Below are positions 19,338 to 29,686 of a DNA stretch of 47,894 nucleotides, in pieces (the stretch's first letter is position 1; each line of letters begins with the position of its first letter). This DNA is from Patescibacteria group bacterium (GTDB lineage Bacteria; Patescibacteriota; Dojkabacteria; JAKAPS01): assembly GCA_025450075.1 (NCBI GenBank), contig JANWIC010000004.1:1-47894 (forward strand), read 5' to 3'. Made by a program: the position numbers and the translations under genes. The notes under the pieces were generated by a model that saw only the letters and a list, made by a program, of their open reading frames with translations, made no database searches and had not been told where the DNA came from.

Positions 19338-19814
19338 ATGCTGTGTAGGTATGATATAGTAGGTGGTATGAAACCGTCTCATGATGAAATCCTACAAGCG
19401 ATAGAAATTGCTAGAAAAGCCGGGGAAAATTCTTTCAATTTTATCTCCGGAAATTCCATTGGAGCATGTATTATTGCATCAGACGGGAAAATGTTTGGAG
19501 GATGTATTGTAGAAAATGATATATCAGGACTTGGGGTATGTGCTGAACGAAGTGCAATTTTCCATGCAGTTGTTGAAGGTTATTATACATTTAAAGCAAT
19601 TGTAGTCGCCAATCATGAAATGATATTTCCTTGCGGAGCCTGTCTGCAAAACCTTACTCTTTTTTCTCTCATTACCGATGAACCAATTTATGTCATATCT
19701 GCAACATTTGATGGAAATTATGAAATCCATGAATTAAGCGAATTGCTTCCAAAAGGTTACAAAACAAACCATAATCTGGATGCAATTAAAAGTTTTAAAA
19801 AGCATTCAACCTAA
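19338..19814 (+). CDS. cdd: cytidine deaminase
   Basis: 158 aa; GVCAERSAIFHAV and PCGACLQNL zinc/catalytic motifs. The start may instead be the Met at 19368 (MKPSHDEILQAIEIARKAGEN). Confidence 0.88.
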   Translation: MLCRYDIVGGMKPSHDEILQAIEIARKAGENSFNFISGNSIGACIIASDGKMFGGCIVENDISGLGVCAERSAIFHAVVEGYYTFKAIVVANHEMIFPCGACLQNLTLFSLITDEPIYVISATFDGNYEIHELSELLPKGYKTNHNLDAIKSFKKHST

Positions 19815-20320
19815 TGCAAACTATCACCATTTCCGGAGATATTGGAACAGGTAAAACTACTCTAGCTCGTTGGCTTGCCTCATATATCAGGTGGGACTAT
19901 ATCAATGCTGCAGATATATATTTCCAGTTGCAAAAAAGTATCCAAGTTATTGCGACACTTAATAGGGAAGTTGATGAGAATATCCGCACTATGGCAAAAA
20001 CTGCTCATCATCTTATCATTGATGGCCATTACCAGGGATGGAATTTAAGAGAAATGGATTCTGTGTATAGGATTCTTGTAGTATGTGATCCGGAAATTCT
20101 GAATGCAAGAATTGCAATAAGATGTGGAAACGATAGCGAAAAGATCAAAAACGAAGAAGAAAGAAAATACAAATTATTTGCAGATTTCAAACAAACATAT
20201 GGGGATATCGATTATCTGAATGAATCTTACTATTCTCTCATTGTAATAAATGATGGTTCAGAAGTAAGTATGTATACAGAGGTATACAAAAAAGTTGAAA
20301 AGGATGTTTTATCTAAATGA
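19814..20320 (+). CDS. cytidylate kinase-like P-loop kinase
   Basis: 168 aa; ITISGDIGTGKTTLARWLASYIRWDYINAADIY; overlaps the cdd stop by TAATG. Confidence 0.7.
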   Translation: MQTITISGDIGTGKTTLARWLASYIRWDYINAADIYFQLQKSIQVIATLNREVDENIRTMAKTAHHLIIDGHYQGWNLREMDSVYRILVVCDPEILNARIAIRCGNDSEKIKNEEERKYKLFADFKQTYGDIDYLNESYYSLIVINDGSEVSMYTEVYKKVEKDVLSK

Positions 20321-21238
20321 TGTTCCTGAAAGTCTAAATTTATTCCTTTCTCTTTCAACAATACCTACTCTGTCATGGCCCATTGTAACTGGATGATGAA
20401 TTGTCTGTTCAAGCCACAATTTTTGTCTCAACATTTCCATGATTCTTGCAGAATCTGGATCTTTCATTGCTGCTAATGTCCCTACAGTTGGAGCAGAAAA
20501 ATTTAAAGAAGTAAGTAGCGCTAATTTCATCCTACTTCGCCATTTTTTTGCATTTCTTTCATACGGTTGTAAAGAAGGCCTTATTCTGAAAATATTAAAA
20601 TAGATAAACTTAGCTAAAGTTCCTGATCCTGCAACAATATTAAGTGGATTTTCCAATTTTATAAAGAATTGGAATAAAGCTGGGCTATATATGGCTGAAT
20701 AATATAGAATAAATGGGGTTAATATAAATCCAGTAAAAATTGTTAATCCTAACGTATCGTATGCAATTGCCCGTAAAATTTCTTTGATCTTTGGGTCATT
20801 TGGAATATATCCTAATTGCATATATCGATCTTTTAAAATCTGTGCTAAATCATCAGGAGAATGTTGATCATTCCTTTGAGAATAAGAATTCAATAATTCA
20901 GTGTCACTACGAATGGCTCCTCTAAGTGTTTCTTGAGAAATGTTTCCATCTTTAATCAATTGGTCTAATAAACCTGCACGATAGGCTATCCTTACAACAG
21001 TTGCACGGAAATCATCCATATTTTCAGATGGAGTTTCGTATGTTTGTTCTAAAGTATATGCAAGAGTGGTAGCGATTGTACTATCAGGACGGGTTTGGAA
21101 CCATAAAGCGAATCTTTCTGGTGAAGTGATAATAGTATTCCTAAGTTCAATTAGTTTTTCAACTATAATACCCCTTTTTTCAGGATTCAATTCTGCCTCT
21201 TGGGAAACTAAATCTTCTACTGCTAAAGATCTACTCAT
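20309..21238 (-). CDS. hypothetical membrane protein
   Basis: 309 aa intact ORF with central hydrophobic segment; no family recognised. Confidence 0.6.
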   Translation of the reverse strand: MSRSLAVEDLVSQEAELNPEKRGIIVEKLIELRNTIITSPERFALWFQTRPDSTIATTLAYTLEQTYETPSENMDDFRATVVRIAYRAGLLDQLIKDGNISQETLRGAIRSDTELLNSYSQRNDQHSPDDLAQILKDRYMQLGYIPNDPKIKEILRAIAYDTLGLTIFTGFILTPFILYYSAIYSPALFQFFIKLENPLNIVAGSGTLAKFIYFNIFRIRPSLQPYERNAKKWRSRMKLALLTSLNFSAPTVGTLAAMKDPDSARIMEMLRQKLWLEQTIHHPVTMGHDRVGIVERERNKFRLSGTSFR

Positions 21239-21290
21239 ATTATGAAAGTAAAAGAACTATATTATACCATATCTTTCTCATCAATATGCA

Positions 21291-22958
21291 TTACAGATGA
21301 CTAAAAATTGTTTGCCAGAACGATACAATAAGCTTAAAAAGCCGGACAAAGATATTGTCTGATTGTCTCGTTGGGGATGGTGAGGGTGTGACTTGTGTGA
21401 ACATGGATGGAGTTGGATTTGTATGGGAAAAAGTCGGAGAAACTGAAGTTATATGTCCAGCTGGTAATGTTGTTGTCGTCGGATTTGAGTGCCATGTAAC
21501 GACCGGAGGTGTAACAGTCGGATAGGTTCGATTTGTTGATGTCACAGCCGGGTTTGTTGGAGTTGCAGTTATCTGATGGGTGGGCATAGATGTTGGAGAC
21601 ATGGTAGGATTTTGGGTTGGCGTTGGTGTAGAAGTTATTACAGTTCCTAGCGATACTGCACCTTGTGCATAATAAATGCCTAGTTGTTGATCAAAAAATC
21701 CTCCATCATCATCTGCAGATAGTGATGTTCCAGAATTTCCATTAATTGCTGGAGGGTTTGTAATACCATCTTTTGCAGCATCACAATTACAAGTTGTTCC
21801 ATCTGCACCTCTTCCAAAAAGTATTGCAACTACTCCTGATTGAATATATGAAGCAATATTTTGCCGAGACGGATCGTCAAGAAAATACTCAACATGGGTA
21901 TCTTGGAAGTGATCCCATGTATTATTCTCAGCGAGCATTTTTGTGTTTCCGTATGGGGCCTGCCATAAAACAATACGCTTTTGGGTAATTTGAGAGAAAG
22001 TAGAATAGAACAAGGAGAATCGGGCATAATCTGCAGGAGCGAAGTACGTATTTGGGTCTCCATTGATTACCTGTTTAAAACCAGCATCTCTATCTGTTTG
22101 GTCAGTAAAAACAATATCGAAATTTGCCTGTAGAGATTGATAAAATGCTGCTGCTTGATCAGCAAGTGATACAACAGTTTGGTCAGACGGCTTGGAATGA
22201 ATGATATCATTCCCGGTTCCCCATACACTCATATGGTATGCAAGAACAACATTTGGGGCATAAAGGTCGCGCAAATGAACAATTGCCTGTGCAAAACCTG
22301 CAGCATTATTTGCATATCCTGATACATCACTCATCCCTGAGGATGAGACTGCAGCAGCAACAGTACTTGCATTATTTCCGCTTGTCTTTTGTTCAATATA
22401 TCCCCATAAGTCAGGTTCAATATGTACAACGACCATTGCAGGTTTAAAAGCTCCTGCTTTTTGGAATAGCACCTTTAAGTCGGTATAATATGCATTCATG
22501 GTTGAAGGATTTGCCAGGTTTGCATAATCTCCTCCCGGTTCTCCCTGTGAGCTTCCTGGGTTTGATGCAAGCATCATATAGTAGGAAAAGACTGGAATGA
22601 GATTATTCTTTTGAGCATCTTGGATATAGTAGGTGGGAAAGTCGGCATTTGCATCCCAATTTTCCCAGTTATACCCTGTATTTACACCGCCAGTTAAATA
22701 TTGATAAATGAAAGAGAAATTGTTAATTGCTTTCATTGGACCAGCAGATCCGAGTCCACCTGATTGACCAATTTCAAATGTATGTGGCCATTGAGAAGGA
22801 AGTGGTGGCTGGAGTGTACTTGCTTTTGTTGTGAGAGGATGATATGTATCAATTCCTGAATTAAACACATAAACCAGGGCAATGAGGGTAGAGGTCAGTA
22901 ATACAAGAAGCACTAATGCAAGTTGGTATTTTTTATGTATAATTGCAGGCAGTCGCAT
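21291..22958 (-). CDS. secreted TIM-barrel glycoside hydrolase-like protein with Thr/Pro-rich stalk
   Basis: 555 aa; N-terminal signal anchor LALVLLVLLTSTLIALVYVF; VVVHIEPDLWGYIEQ, IVLWQAPYG, VVAILFGRG; TPTPTQNPTMSPTSMPTHQITATPTNP linker; strong promoter immediately upstream. Confidence 0.65.
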   Translation of the reverse strand: MRLPAIIHKKYQLALVLLVLLTSTLIALVYVFNSGIDTYHPLTTKASTLQPPLPSQWPHTFEIGQSGGLGSAGPMKAINNFSFIYQYLTGGVNTGYNWENWDANADFPTYYIQDAQKNNLIPVFSYYMMLASNPGSSQGEPGGDYANLANPSTMNAYYTDLKVLFQKAGAFKPAMVVVHIEPDLWGYIEQKTSGNNASTVAAAVSSSGMSDVSGYANNAAGFAQAIVHLRDLYAPNVVLAYHMSVWGTGNDIIHSKPSDQTVVSLADQAAAFYQSLQANFDIVFTDQTDRDAGFKQVINGDPNTYFAPADYARFSLFYSTFSQITQKRIVLWQAPYGNTKMLAENNTWDHFQDTHVEYFLDDPSRQNIASYIQSGVVAILFGRGADGTTCNCDAAKDGITNPPAINGNSGTSLSADDDGGFFDQQLGIYYAQGAVSLGTVITSTPTPTQNPTMSPTSMPTHQITATPTNPAVTSTNRTYPTVTPPVVTWHSNPTTTTLPAGHITSVSPTFSHTNPTPSMFTQVTPSPSPTRQSDNIFVRLFKLIVSFWQTIFSHL

Positions 22959-22964
22959 AGTTAA

Positions 22965-22993
22965 ACTATATCGGCATTTCCTATCAATGTCAA
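22965..22993 (-). promoter_or_regulatory. sigma70-type promoter TTGACA-17-TATAGT, -10 box 6 nt before ATG at 22958
   Basis: Reverse strand: TTGACA TTGATAGGAAATGCCGA TATAGT TTAACT ATG. Confidence 0.75.
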
Positions 22994-22994
22994 T

Positions 22995-25301
22995 TTATGG
23001 AGTAGGCCGTGCCATTCTTCCAAGATGCCTTCTTCTTTCCAACGGTAAAAATGCCATTTGCCAATTTTGCGCTTTATATATGACTGTTTGTGGAAGCTTT
23101 GAGATAGTAATTGAAGTGATAGTTTTGGTGGTAATTTCTGGTTGTGAAATGGGTACAGATTGATCAACATTTCCTTGCCCTACTTGTGTTGCAAATACGG
23201 TTGCATGGGAACCATTTATCTGTGCCACTTCAGCATATGTGGCGCGAAGGCTTTCATGTTGATCAACAAATATATTCCATAAAGGACTAGATCTTGTGAT
23301 AATTGCATTCCCGTCTGCATTTACCGGAACTGCATACGTATGCAAGTTTCCATTTTTATCAGCATAGCTTAAAAGGACAGATATCTGATGACTTTGCACT
23401 AATTCCGGTACATTGTATGAAGTATGACCGATAAACGAACCATTTTGTGACATATGAAGTGACCATACAACAGTATTTTGGTCCTGTGATGTGTAATCAA
23501 GTCCTAATTCATTCATATCAGGAGTTTGTGAGTTATTCGTGACCCACGTACGAGATGCAATTGCTGTTTCATGTATATTTTGCTGGGAAAGGTACTCATT
23601 TGTTGGAATAGAAAAATTCTTTGTGGTCATAATGGTATGGGATATTTCTTTACTGGATCCTGTATATCCTAGCTCATGAAGCTGTGTGATAGCATGAGGA
23701 TCAACTGTATTCCCAATGATTGCATGAGGAATGACATGTGTCCCAACCTGCAGATCATATGTCGAATTTCCTATCTGGATAACATGTACATCTTGAGGAG
23801 CTGTAATATGAAACCCGTTAGTAAGGGTGAAGGTTCTTGACGTATTTGATATCGGTTGTGTTTCTGTTTTAGGATGCGAAATGGGTATAGGCTGAAAATC
23901 CCGATGGAAGAGTTCGCTCAACCCAAATTGTACGCCCTCTCCAAGGATTATGCCGCTTACGGCTGCAAATAAAGCAACTTTCCCTGGATTTTTTCGAAGA
24001 GACATGGTCCTATATAATATTTTTTCGCATCTTGCAATATCTAAGTGCAGAAATTGGATATATTCTGCCTTTTTAGTTTGTATCTCTGCAATAACTTGAT
24101 CAATATATGGGTTCCCCTCTCTTTTATATGAATTTAGAAGGTCTTCTATCTGAGATGTATGCATATCAAGTTCTAGTCTTTCTCGTGCAATATTCTCAAA
24201 TGATGAAAACTTTATAAGGTCAATATGTTGTTCATCACTGACTTCCTGATAGGCAAGATAGCGTGCATATTCTGAAGCATCTGCAAGCGAAAATGTATTT
24301 GCTAAGTTTGCTCCTATTATGAGGTTAAACTTCTTTTGCAGGAGAAATGTAAGTGTCTTATTTGCATCTAACATATTTGGTGTCATTACATCCATCTGAA
24401 CTCTACCCATATCATGCGGGTCAAATGTGTGACTAATTGCAGATCTTCTGACATGTTGAACCCATTCTCGCTGTATTGCATATTTTTCCCGAAGTGCGGC
24501 AAGACCTGCAGATACGCTTCCTACTCCCAGTAATCCAAGAAGAGAGAAAGCACTTCCTGTAAGTATTTTCTTTGCAGCAAATACTGATACAGCAAACACA
24601 AGGGGATGGGTCAGGATGTCAAATTTACTTTCCCGAATTGTCCGTACCAATTTATCTAACGGACTTCCTTCATATATTGTCCTTTGTCCTTCAACAATTG
24701 CTGCTGCTTTAATCCGAAGTTGTGGCGTATAGTTCAGACCTGGTGGATGTTCGGCACGCATTGCTTCAACAACACTCCATGCATTATTCACCGTAATTAT
24801 TTTTCTTCTGGATGAGGGTGAGAGTTCAAGCAAGATTCCTCTCATTCTTCTTTCAAATTCATCTCGATCCTGTAATCCTCTATTTTGTAAAAATTCCTGC
24901 ATTAGTTGCTGAATATTAGTTAAAACAGATTGTTGTATAATAATTTCTGATTCTCCAACCGTTCGATGTAAATGTGAAAATTCTACACGCTTGAGAATAG
25001 CATCATTTGCTGCTTCCTTTTGAAGTTCATTCATTCCGGAAAATTCGTAAAAATCATTCATTTTCACCATCATATTTAAAATTTTCCTTTTTTCATTCTG
25101 AAGAAGATAGGTTTCGGTAAAACTTCTGGATAATCTCCGAATCACGGATGAGCGCATTGCTTCGTCATGGGAGAATGCTGCAATTGTTTCTGCCTGTTCT
25201 GTTGGGTTTATAAGGGCAATTTCAATAGCATATGGAACCGGATTATTATTTCTTGTAATTACAAAAGGTCTATTATCTTGTATCGGTCCAGATGTTGTCA
25301 T
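22995..25301 (-). CDS. large hypothetical membrane protein
   Basis: 768 aa; cytoplasmic-looking helical N-terminus, hydrophobic segments near residues 230-270 and 430-450, beta-rich C-terminus. Confidence 0.65.
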   Translation of the reverse strand: MTTSGPIQDNRPFVITRNNNPVPYAIEIALINPTEQAETIAAFSHDEAMRSSVIRRLSRSFTETYLLQNEKRKILNMMVKMNDFYEFSGMNELQKEAANDAILKRVEFSHLHRTVGESEIIIQQSVLTNIQQLMQEFLQNRGLQDRDEFERRMRGILLELSPSSRRKIITVNNAWSVVEAMRAEHPPGLNYTPQLRIKAAAIVEGQRTIYEGSPLDKLVRTIRESKFDILTHPLVFAVSVFAAKKILTGSAFSLLGLLGVGSVSAGLAALREKYAIQREWVQHVRRSAISHTFDPHDMGRVQMDVMTPNMLDANKTLTFLLQKKFNLIIGANLANTFSLADASEYARYLAYQEVSDEQHIDLIKFSSFENIARERLELDMHTSQIEDLLNSYKREGNPYIDQVIAEIQTKKAEYIQFLHLDIARCEKILYRTMSLRKNPGKVALFAAVSGIILGEGVQFGLSELFHRDFQPIPISHPKTETQPISNTSRTFTLTNGFHITAPQDVHVIQIGNSTYDLQVGTHVIPHAIIGNTVDPHAITQLHELGYTGSSKEISHTIMTTKNFSIPTNEYLSQQNIHETAIASRTWVTNNSQTPDMNELGLDYTSQDQNTVVWSLHMSQNGSFIGHTSYNVPELVQSHQISVLLSYADKNGNLHTYAVPVNADGNAIITRSSPLWNIFVDQHESLRATYAEVAQINGSHATVFATQVGQGNVDQSVPISQPEITTKTITSITISKLPQTVIYKAQNWQMAFLPLERRRHLGRMARPTP

Positions 25302-25303
25302 AG

Positions 25304-25630
25304 TTACTCTAACTGATCTTGTAGATAAATATCTTTAAAATCTAATAAGGCTTGTCGAACCGCGTCATGAAAATCCGGAATATGTAATTTATAGAAGTGC
25401 TCAATTTGCTTTTCAGTTGGTGAGCTATCCAATAGGATTGAAAATTCTTGGAGTTTTGAAATTGGGATTTGTTCTATTATTCTCATGTTTAAATATTCCA
25501 TGAGTTTATCAATAATTTCATTTACTGTTTGGTCAAGGACTCGCACATCGTAAAGTTCGATCCCTTTTTCAGCGATAAGAGACAGTGCAAATATTTCCAG
25601 ATAATTTGTTCCATGTTCTTCACCATTCAT
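25304..25630 (-). CDS. DUF5663-like small protein
   Basis: ORF track starts at 25651 with a TTG codon; the ATG at 25630 (MNGEEHGTN) is more likely. Pattern VNEIIDKLMEYLNMRI...KLQEFSILLDSSPTEKQIEHFYKLHIPDFHDAVRQALLDFK. Confidence 0.55.
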   Translation of the reverse strand: MNGEEHGTNYLEIFALSLIAEKGIELYDVRVLDQTVNEIIDKLMEYLNMRIIEQIPISKLQEFSILLDSSPTEKQIEHFYKLHIPDFHDAVRQALLDFKDIYLQDQLE

Positions 25631-25688
25631 AAGTATGGCTAGTATAGCCAAAATGAATGGAAAAAGATGTCATTTTTATGACAAGAGG

Positions 25689-26558
25689 TTAGAACATAAT
25701 GACAAGCATGCCGAGGATGGCAATGAGGGAGCAAATGATTTTTGTATCTACCCTTGTCCTCTCATGAAGGAAAATGATTGCACAAATGGTTACTGTTATG
25801 GTTGAGAATGAATTAACAGCAATGACCTGCGTGATGTTACCAATTGTGAAGCAAACGAGATAAAGTAAAAAACTCATAGTTAAAAGAGCACTGGAAAGAA
25901 GCAGTAAATCTCCGGTAACCATAAATTCATGTTTCAACTCATAAAGTGGAGTCCTTAAGATGATTGCGTGACTAATAATTGCCTGAATGAAATACAGCAA
26001 CGCAAGGAAAAATGGCGGAGAGAAATAGGTAAGCATGCTTCCTGCCAGACCCACTGCGAATCCCAAAAAAACAGCGCTTATTATGGCGTAAACTATTCCT
26101 TTGCTTAACTGCAGTTTTTTATGGGAAAAACCGATAAGAATAGAGGAAAGAAGGATGATTGCAAGTCCGATGCCGGTATTGGTATAGAATGATTTATTAA
26201 AAAAAAAGATGCTTATGAGAATTGCGAATATATTATTTAAAGGAAATATTGCGCTTAATACACTCGCTTCTTCATATTTAAAAGAATCAAATCGAAAGAA
26301 ATTGCTTATTGCATAAGCAATGATAGCAACAAATAACAAAATAATTGTTTGTGTCCTTACTTGCGAAATATTCCCTAGTCCAAAGAGCGGTAAAAAGATG
26401 AGAGCTATTATTCCGCATAAATATTCAGAGATTACAGTATATGCACGAGGATAGGTAGTCTGTTCAAGACCGATCCTGGTGAGGATTGAAAATATTGTAA
26501 AAAATATTATGGATATAGCGAGATAAAAGATCCAAAGCATAGGCAAGTAACTAAGCAT
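25689..26558 (-). CDS. EamA/DMT superfamily transporter-like membrane protein
   Basis: 289 aa, about 10 TM helices; FSTITVTICAIIFLHERTRVDTKIICSLIAILGMLVIMF is typical of EamA C-terminal repeats. Confidence 0.75.
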   Translation of the reverse strand: MLSYLPMLWIFYLAISIIFFTIFSILTRIGLEQTTYPRAYTVISEYLCGIIALIFLPLFGLGNISQVRTQTIILLFVAIIAYAISNFFRFDSFKYEEASVLSAIFPLNNIFAILISIFFFNKSFYTNTGIGLAIILLSSILIGFSHKKLQLSKGIVYAIISAVFLGFAVGLAGSMLTYFSPPFFLALLYFIQAIISHAIILRTPLYELKHEFMVTGDLLLLSSALLTMSFLLYLVCFTIGNITQVIAVNSFSTITVTICAIIFLHERTRVDTKIICSLIAILGMLVIMF

Positions 26559-26570
26559 TAGTATTATACC

Positions 26571-27548
26571 CTACTCCTGGTCTTTTACAATATCTTCCTG
26601 ATATCTGTATCCCTTAACAATTCTCTCGACTTCCTTTGTAGTTTTTGTCTGCATAAGCTGCATGCGAAGATCGCTTGCTCCAGGAAAATCTTTAATATAT
26701 GCTTTATAGAATTTTTTTAAAATATCCATTTGTTTTGTATCATGCCACACTTCTTCAAATAGCTGAGTATGCTCGATAAGTTTTTGCATATGTTCTTCAA
26801 AACCATGTTGCTTTTTATTATTCTCAAAAAACCAGATGTCCTGAAAGATTCCTCTACCCACCATTATGCCATCTACTCCATATGTCTTATGCATTTCAAT
26901 TCCTTGTTCTCTGGACATAATATCTCCGTTTCCAATAATTGGAGTTGTAAGTCCTAAAGAATCACGAAGCTTTACTGCTTCCCCAATAGCATCCCAATGT
27001 GCAGGTACTTTTGACATTTCTTTTGTTGTTCTTCCATGGATAGTTAATGCATCAATATCTTGTTGAAGTAATAAGCCTATCCAATCTTCAACAAGTATAT
27101 TATAAAAGCCAAGACGTGTTTTTACACTTACAGGCAGATTACCTGCACCCTCTTTTGTTGCTTTGATAATTTTAGCTGCACGTTCAGGTGTTCTTATAAG
27201 GCCGGAACATGCTCCATGTCCAACAATACTTTTATCTGGGCATCCCATATTAATATCAATTCCATCAAAACCCATATTTGCTACAAGTTTTGCAGATTCA
27301 TAGAATTGTTCGGGAACAGTTCCCCAAATCTGTGCTATTAAAGGACGTTCAGTTTCAGTAAAATACAGACGTTTCAGTACCTTATCTTTTCCTGGTGAAC
27401 ATAATCCTCCCGTACTGGTAAATTCGGTAAAAAAAACATCGGGTTTTCCAGTTGATGCAACAATTCGTCTGAATACAGTATCAGTCACATTCTCCATAGG
27501 AGCAAGGACAAAAAAAGGCCGTGGAAGTTGTTTCCAAAAATCTTTCAT
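26571..27548 (-). CDS. dus: tRNA-dihydrouridine synthase
   Basis: 325 aa; LAPMENVTDTVFRRI, GIDINMGCPDKSIVGHGACSGLI, VSVKTRLGF, ALTIHGRTTKEMSK, GNGDI, GVDGIMVGRG. Confidence 0.95.
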   Translation of the reverse strand: MKDFWKQLPRPFFVLAPMENVTDTVFRRIVASTGKPDVFFTEFTSTGGLCSPGKDKVLKRLYFTETERPLIAQIWGTVPEQFYESAKLVANMGFDGIDINMGCPDKSIVGHGACSGLIRTPERAAKIIKATKEGAGNLPVSVKTRLGFYNILVEDWIGLLLQQDIDALTIHGRTTKEMSKVPAHWDAIGEAVKLRDSLGLTTPIIGNGDIMSREQGIEMHKTYGVDGIMVGRGIFQDIWFFENNKKQHGFEEHMQKLIEHTQLFEEVWHDTKQMDILKKFYKAYIKDFPGASDLRMQLMQTKTTKEVERIVKGYRYQEDIVKDQE

Positions 27549-27606
27549 AAGTAAATTATATCGTAGGTATTATATGATACGGGAATGTGCAAGATCAATT
27601 TTATTC

Positions 27607-28563
27607 TTATCTCCAATTTCCGATTGCTTTTCCTAAACTATATGCTTTGACAATATCACCTTTCATTCTTAATTTATAGATATTCCAAGCAGCATTCCAT
27701 AGATGGAGTTCAATTGGTGTCAATACTTTAGGTTCTTCTGGAAAATATTGTTCACTTAAATCATCGGGATGTGGAATTATATTCCTTGTAGTTCTAATAA
27801 TTAAATTTGCCCCGTGTTTATGAGCTCCCGTGAAATGTAGAATAATTGCAGGTAATAATGCGACATGCATTATTCGATGTAATACAAATTCAGAAAAATT
27901 ATGAGCAGATAAATGAAAAGTATGAGAATGAACTGAATCTGATATTGCCATATGTGAATGCATTTTTGACGAATCTAGAGTATCTCTAGCTTGCCTTCTT
28001 AAGCGTTGACCCAATTTCCCATGTCTAATTTCTTCTATTATTAGTTTTGCTTTATCGAAAAGTGCTGTTGGTGTTTCAACTTCATCAGCTTGAAAACTTT
28101 CTAAAACTCCTGTTAATAAGCTTACATCAGTTTGAGAAAATAAATTTTGTAAAATGTATGCTAAAACTTGCTCTTGAGAATAATGCTCACTTAGCTCTAA
28201 TGATCTTATATATAGTCTAAAATCATTATTAAATAAACTTGCAAGACCATTATAAATTATTCTATAACCCGGATCTGCATTCGGCATATCAAATAATTCC
28301 TGAAATCTATGTTGAATTCCTGGATCAGTAAATTTTAGCAAAACTTGTAAACTTTCAGATCGTCGAGTAACATCGTCCAGTTCAATTTCTGCATCTTTGG
28401 AATATTCCTCTGGCATATCTTTTTTTAATTGATTGCCAACAAATGCATGTAATGTTCCTGCTAAAGCAGCAAAGATAACAGCATTTCTTTCTTCGCCTTC
28501 CTTTTGTTCAAGTAAGGCTAATAATTCTTGATATGCATTTGGTTCTGAAGTCATCAGCTCCAT
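27607..28563 (-). CDS. hypothetical protein
   Basis: 318 aa intact helical ORF; no family recognised. Confidence 0.6.
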   Translation of the reverse strand: MELMTSEPNAYQELLALLEQKEGEERNAVIFAALAGTLHAFVGNQLKKDMPEEYSKDAEIELDDVTRRSESLQVLLKFTDPGIQHRFQELFDMPNADPGYRIIYNGLASLFNNDFRLYIRSLELSEHYSQEQVLAYILQNLFSQTDVSLLTGVLESFQADEVETPTALFDKAKLIIEEIRHGKLGQRLRRQARDTLDSSKMHSHMAISDSVHSHTFHLSAHNFSEFVLHRIMHVALLPAIILHFTGAHKHGANLIIRTTRNIIPHPDDLSEQYFPEEPKVLTPIELHLWNAAWNIYKLRMKGDIVKAYSLGKAIGNWR

Positions 28564-28618
28564 AGCTCATAGTTATAATACTCTTGTATTATATCCCATA
28601 TCTACTGATGAGGCAATG

Positions 28619-29686
28619 TTAAAAGAAGTATTCCTTACCTTTTACCCACAATAATTTGAGAAAAACCTGAATAAGCCCGGCAATTGGAGCTGCAAAAAGA
28701 GCTCCTGTAATACCGAATAATCTGGTTCCGACGATTACTGCAAATAAAGATACAGCAGGATGAATGCCGATTGCTTTTCCAACAATCCGAGGGCCGATAA
28801 CATCTCCCTCAATGATATGCACACCGACAAAGTATAATAGAACTGCAACTGCGCTTAGTATTCCATTACTTAAGGCAAAAAGGGTACAAATGACTCCAGA
28901 AGTTATTGTTCCAAGAACTGGAACAAATTCAAATAGGAATGCAATTAATCCAAGTAAAGCTGAAAATGGTACATGAAGGATAGTCATACCAATACCAACC
29001 AGTGCTCCAATGAGCGCGGAGAGAAGCAGTTGACCTCGAATATATCCTCCAATGATATAGCTGAAAGTATCAATGACAAAAGCCACATCTTTATGGAATC
29101 GCTTTGGGAGGTTTGCATAAATCCATGTAATGATTTTACCCCCATCCATAAGTAAATAGATACTAAGAACTACAATCAAGATAAAATCTAAAAGTGCGCT
29201 TACTACGTTGCTAATAAAAGGGATAATGGAATTTGCGATATTTTGTAATTGGCCAAGAATTTGTCCGCTTATCCCATTTATTTGAGAGGTTAACCCTAAG
29301 CTTTTTAAAAATGAGAATTGATTTGGGATAGTAATGATGTCACTAAGACTTTTATGTCCGAGTGTTTGTTGCAAAAAACTGATGAAGAGTAAAAACTGGG
29401 TAATGATGACATTAATAATGAAATAGAATATTAATCCAATGCCGATAAGAACAATTAAGTAGGTAAATAATATGGCAAGAAAACGAGGCATTTTCTTTTC
29501 AAAAAAAGTCACAAGTGGATTTAATACATATGCTAAAGCAACAGATATAACAAGGACAATGATGACTTCAATGATTTTTTGAACTAAATACAAAAGAATA
29601 ATAGCAACTCCTGTCCATAAGAGAATGATCAGGGGTATATCTCTCAGCTTTGTATAATCAATTGTTTGTATCTTCTTTTCTGCCAT
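28619..29686 (-). CDS. AI-2E family transporter
   Basis: Multi-TM; SVALAYVLNPLV, YIIGGYIRGQLLLSALIGALVGIG, EGDVIGPRIVGKAIGIHPAVSLFAVIVGTRLFGITGALFAAP. ORF track start 29713 is probably 9 codons too long (see findings). Confidence 0.92.
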   Translation of the reverse strand: MAEKKIQTIDYTKLRDIPLIILLWTGVAIILLYLVQKIIEVIIVLVISVALAYVLNPLVTFFEKKMPRFLAILFTYLIVLIGIGLIFYFIINVIITQFLLFISFLQQTLGHKSLSDIITIPNQFSFLKSLGLTSQINGISGQILGQLQNIANSIIPFISNVVSALLDFILIVVLSIYLLMDGGKIITWIYANLPKRFHKDVAFVIDTFSYIIGGYIRGQLLLSALIGALVGIGMTILHVPFSALLGLIAFLFEFVPVLGTITSGVICTLFALSNGILSAVAVLLYFVGVHIIEGDVIGPRIVGKAIGIHPAVSLFAVIVGTRLFGITGALFAAPIAGLIQVFLKLLWVKGKEYFF

